Assembly: GCF_019746665.1 (NCBI RefSeq)
Contig: NZ_JAIERS010000012.1
Coordinates: 223,025-287,024 of the forward strand
Direction: 5' to 3'
Length of the DNA: 64,000 bases
Source of the DNA: Sphingomonas sp.
GTDB taxonomy: Bacteria > Pseudomonadota > Alphaproteobacteria > Sphingomonadales > Sphingomonadaceae
Below are positions 63,203 through 64,000 of this stretch, one piece after another (the first letter of the stretch is position 1; each line of letters opens with the position of its first letter). The notes beneath the pieces are model-generated. The model was not told the origin of the DNA, did no database searches, and saw only the letters and a program-made list of their open reading frames with translations. The translations under genes and the position numbers were made by a program.

Positions 63203-63922
63203 ATGACCGACACCCCAAAGCCGCTCGCCGATCGCCTCGCCCTTGTCACCGGCGCCAGCCGCGGGATTGGCGCCGAGACCGCCAAGGCACTCGCCGCCGC
63301 CGGCGCGCATGTCGTGCTCACCGCGCGCACGACCGGCGCCCTGGAGGAAGTGGAGGAGGCGATCTTCCAGGCGGGCGGCGCCGCCACCATCGCCCCGCTC
63401 GACTTCACAGAGCCCGATGCGACCGCGCGCCTCGCCACCGCGCTCGGCCAGCGGTGGGACAAGCTCGACATATTGGTGATGAACGCGGCGATGCTCGGCA
63501 CGCTCGGCGCGATCTCGGCGATCGATCCCAAGGAATTCGCCAAGGTGATGACGCTGAACGTCAGCGCGCAGGCCGCCTTGCTCGGCGCGTTCGATCCGAT
63601 GCTGCGGCGGAGCAGCGCGGGGCGGGTGATCGCCCTCACCTCCTCGGTCGCGCGCGCCCCGCGCGCTTATTGGGGGGAATATGGCGCCTCCAAGGCCGCG
63701 CTCGAAGTGCTGGTGCAGAGCTATGGGCTGGAGGTGCAAAACATCAGCAAGGTGCGCACCGCGATCATCGACCCTGGCGCGACGCGCACCAAGATGCGCG
63801 CGCGCGCCTATCCGGGCGAAGACCCCGCGCGGCTGAAAGGGCCGGAAGTCGTCGCCGCGCGCATTCTGCAGCTGCTGACCGAGGACTTCGCCACCGGCCA
63901 TTTCGAGCGGATCGAAGGATAA
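63203..63922 (+). CDS. SDR-family NAD(P)-dependent oxidoreductase
   Basis: A 239-residue classical short-chain dehydrogenase. The cofactor motif is TGASRGIG, NAA follows, and the catalytic Ser/Tyr/Lys appear as SSVARAPRAYWGEYGASKAA. The substrate cannot be told. ATG 63203 has no strong ribosome-binding site. The gene ends 3 bp before a tRNA gene on the other strand. Confidence 0.9.
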   Translation: MTDTPKPLADRLALVTGASRGIGAETAKALAAAGAHVVLTARTTGALEEVEEAIFQAGGAATIAPLDFTEPDATARLATALGQRWDKLDILVMNAAMLGTLGAISAIDPKEFAKVMTLNVSAQAALLGAFDPMLRRSSAGRVIALTSSVARAPRAYWGEYGASKAALEVLVQSYGLEVQNISKVRTAIIDPGATRTKMRARAYPGEDPARLKGPEVVAARILQLLTEDFATGHFERIEG

Positions 63923-63925
63923 CGG

Positions 63926-63997
63926 TGGGCCCGGCAGGATTCGAACCCGCAACCTGGCCGTTATGAGCGGCTGGCTCTACCATTGAGCTACAGGCCC
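63926..63997 (-). tRNA. tRNA with CAU anticodon (probably tRNA-Ile2, or elongator Met)
   Basis: The minus strand folds into a cloverleaf of 72 nt: acceptor GGGCCTG/CGGGCCC with one G-U, D stem GCTC/GAGC with a 7-base loop, anticodon arm with loop CTCATAA (anticodon CAU), 5-base variable region, and T arm with TTCGAAT loop. The acceptor resembles that of alphaproteobacterial tRNA-Ile, favouring the isoleucine tRNA whose C34 becomes lysidine, but elongator Met is not excluded. The anticodon stem has an A-C mismatch at 27-43. CCA is not encoded. Confidence 0.85.
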
Positions 63998-64000
63998 TTG

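Overview
This window is a stretch of chromosome from an alphaproteobacterium, most likely a Sphingomonas-type member of the Sphingomonadales. The evidence is the strongly GC-rich sequence with dense, often overlapping genes, the protein repertoire (type A bifunctional PutA, tandem cysteine desulfurases with a ferredoxin, an HpnI/HpnK glycolipid pair, an ornithine decarboxylase next to a deoxyhypusine-synthase-like protein, DUF885 and M16 peptidases), and the GC-rich palindromic repeats between genes. No plasmid, phage, transposase or CRISPR sequence was seen. It reads as core chromosome with repeats scattered through it.

Layout. 1-9.9 kb: the end of wrbA, a VanY-like peptidase, an RluA-type pseudouridine synthase coupled to arfB, gor and pgi, then a lepB-rnc-era-nitrilase run in which rnc, era and the nitrilase gene each overlap the gene before, followed by a sirtuin and a small secreted protein. 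10-17 kb: dapB-nth-small secreted protein, a MscS channel, a thiolase, a small membrane protein overlapping a prepilin peptidase, another secreted protein and a coniferyl-aldehyde-type dehydrogenase. 17-23 kb: a large inverted repeat, putA carrying an in-frame repeat, and a MaoC/CMD/thiolase cluster. 23-34 kb: an MBL hydrolase, a PNPOx-like protein, recG, sdhE, mfd and an M16 peptidase. 34-40 kb: an AspH-like oxygenase, a patatin, an Nfu protein, a nitroreductase, queA, an EF-hand protein, a HAD phosphatase and a CDF metal exporter. 40-44 kb: ferredoxin plus two cysteine desulfurases, an alpha/beta hydrolase and a threonine-dehydratase-like enzyme. 44.8-47.3 kb: a polyamine module with a structured leader RNA. 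47-53 kb: a DMT transporter, hemerythrin, a WYL-like protein, the hpnI-hpnK-MFS run. 53-64 kb: a DUF885 peptidase, MFS-cysK, a SleB hydrolase, a MerR/acyl-CoA dehydrogenase unit, hisI, purF, an SDR and a CAU tRNA.

How the genes work together. Several sets look functionally linked: lepB-rnc-era (secretion, RNA processing, ribosome assembly); putA (proline to glutamate); thiolase, MaoC and acyl-CoA dehydrogenase genes (acyl-CoA catabolism); two desulfurases, ferredoxin and Nfu (sulfur transfer and Fe-S assembly); ornithine decarboxylase plus the deoxyhypusine-synthase-like enzyme (putrescine, then probably homospermidine); and hpnI-hpnK (amino-sugar glycolipid headgroup).

The most unusual observations are (1) a 177-bp palindromic repeat read in frame through the PutA interdomain linker, (2) a hairpin leader that buries the ribosome-binding site of the ornithine decarboxylase gene and carries an overlapping 32-codon ORF, and (3) a MerR-family promoter/operator placed so that the transcript would be almost leaderless. 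The only gene-free stretch over 300 bp is 22785-23097.
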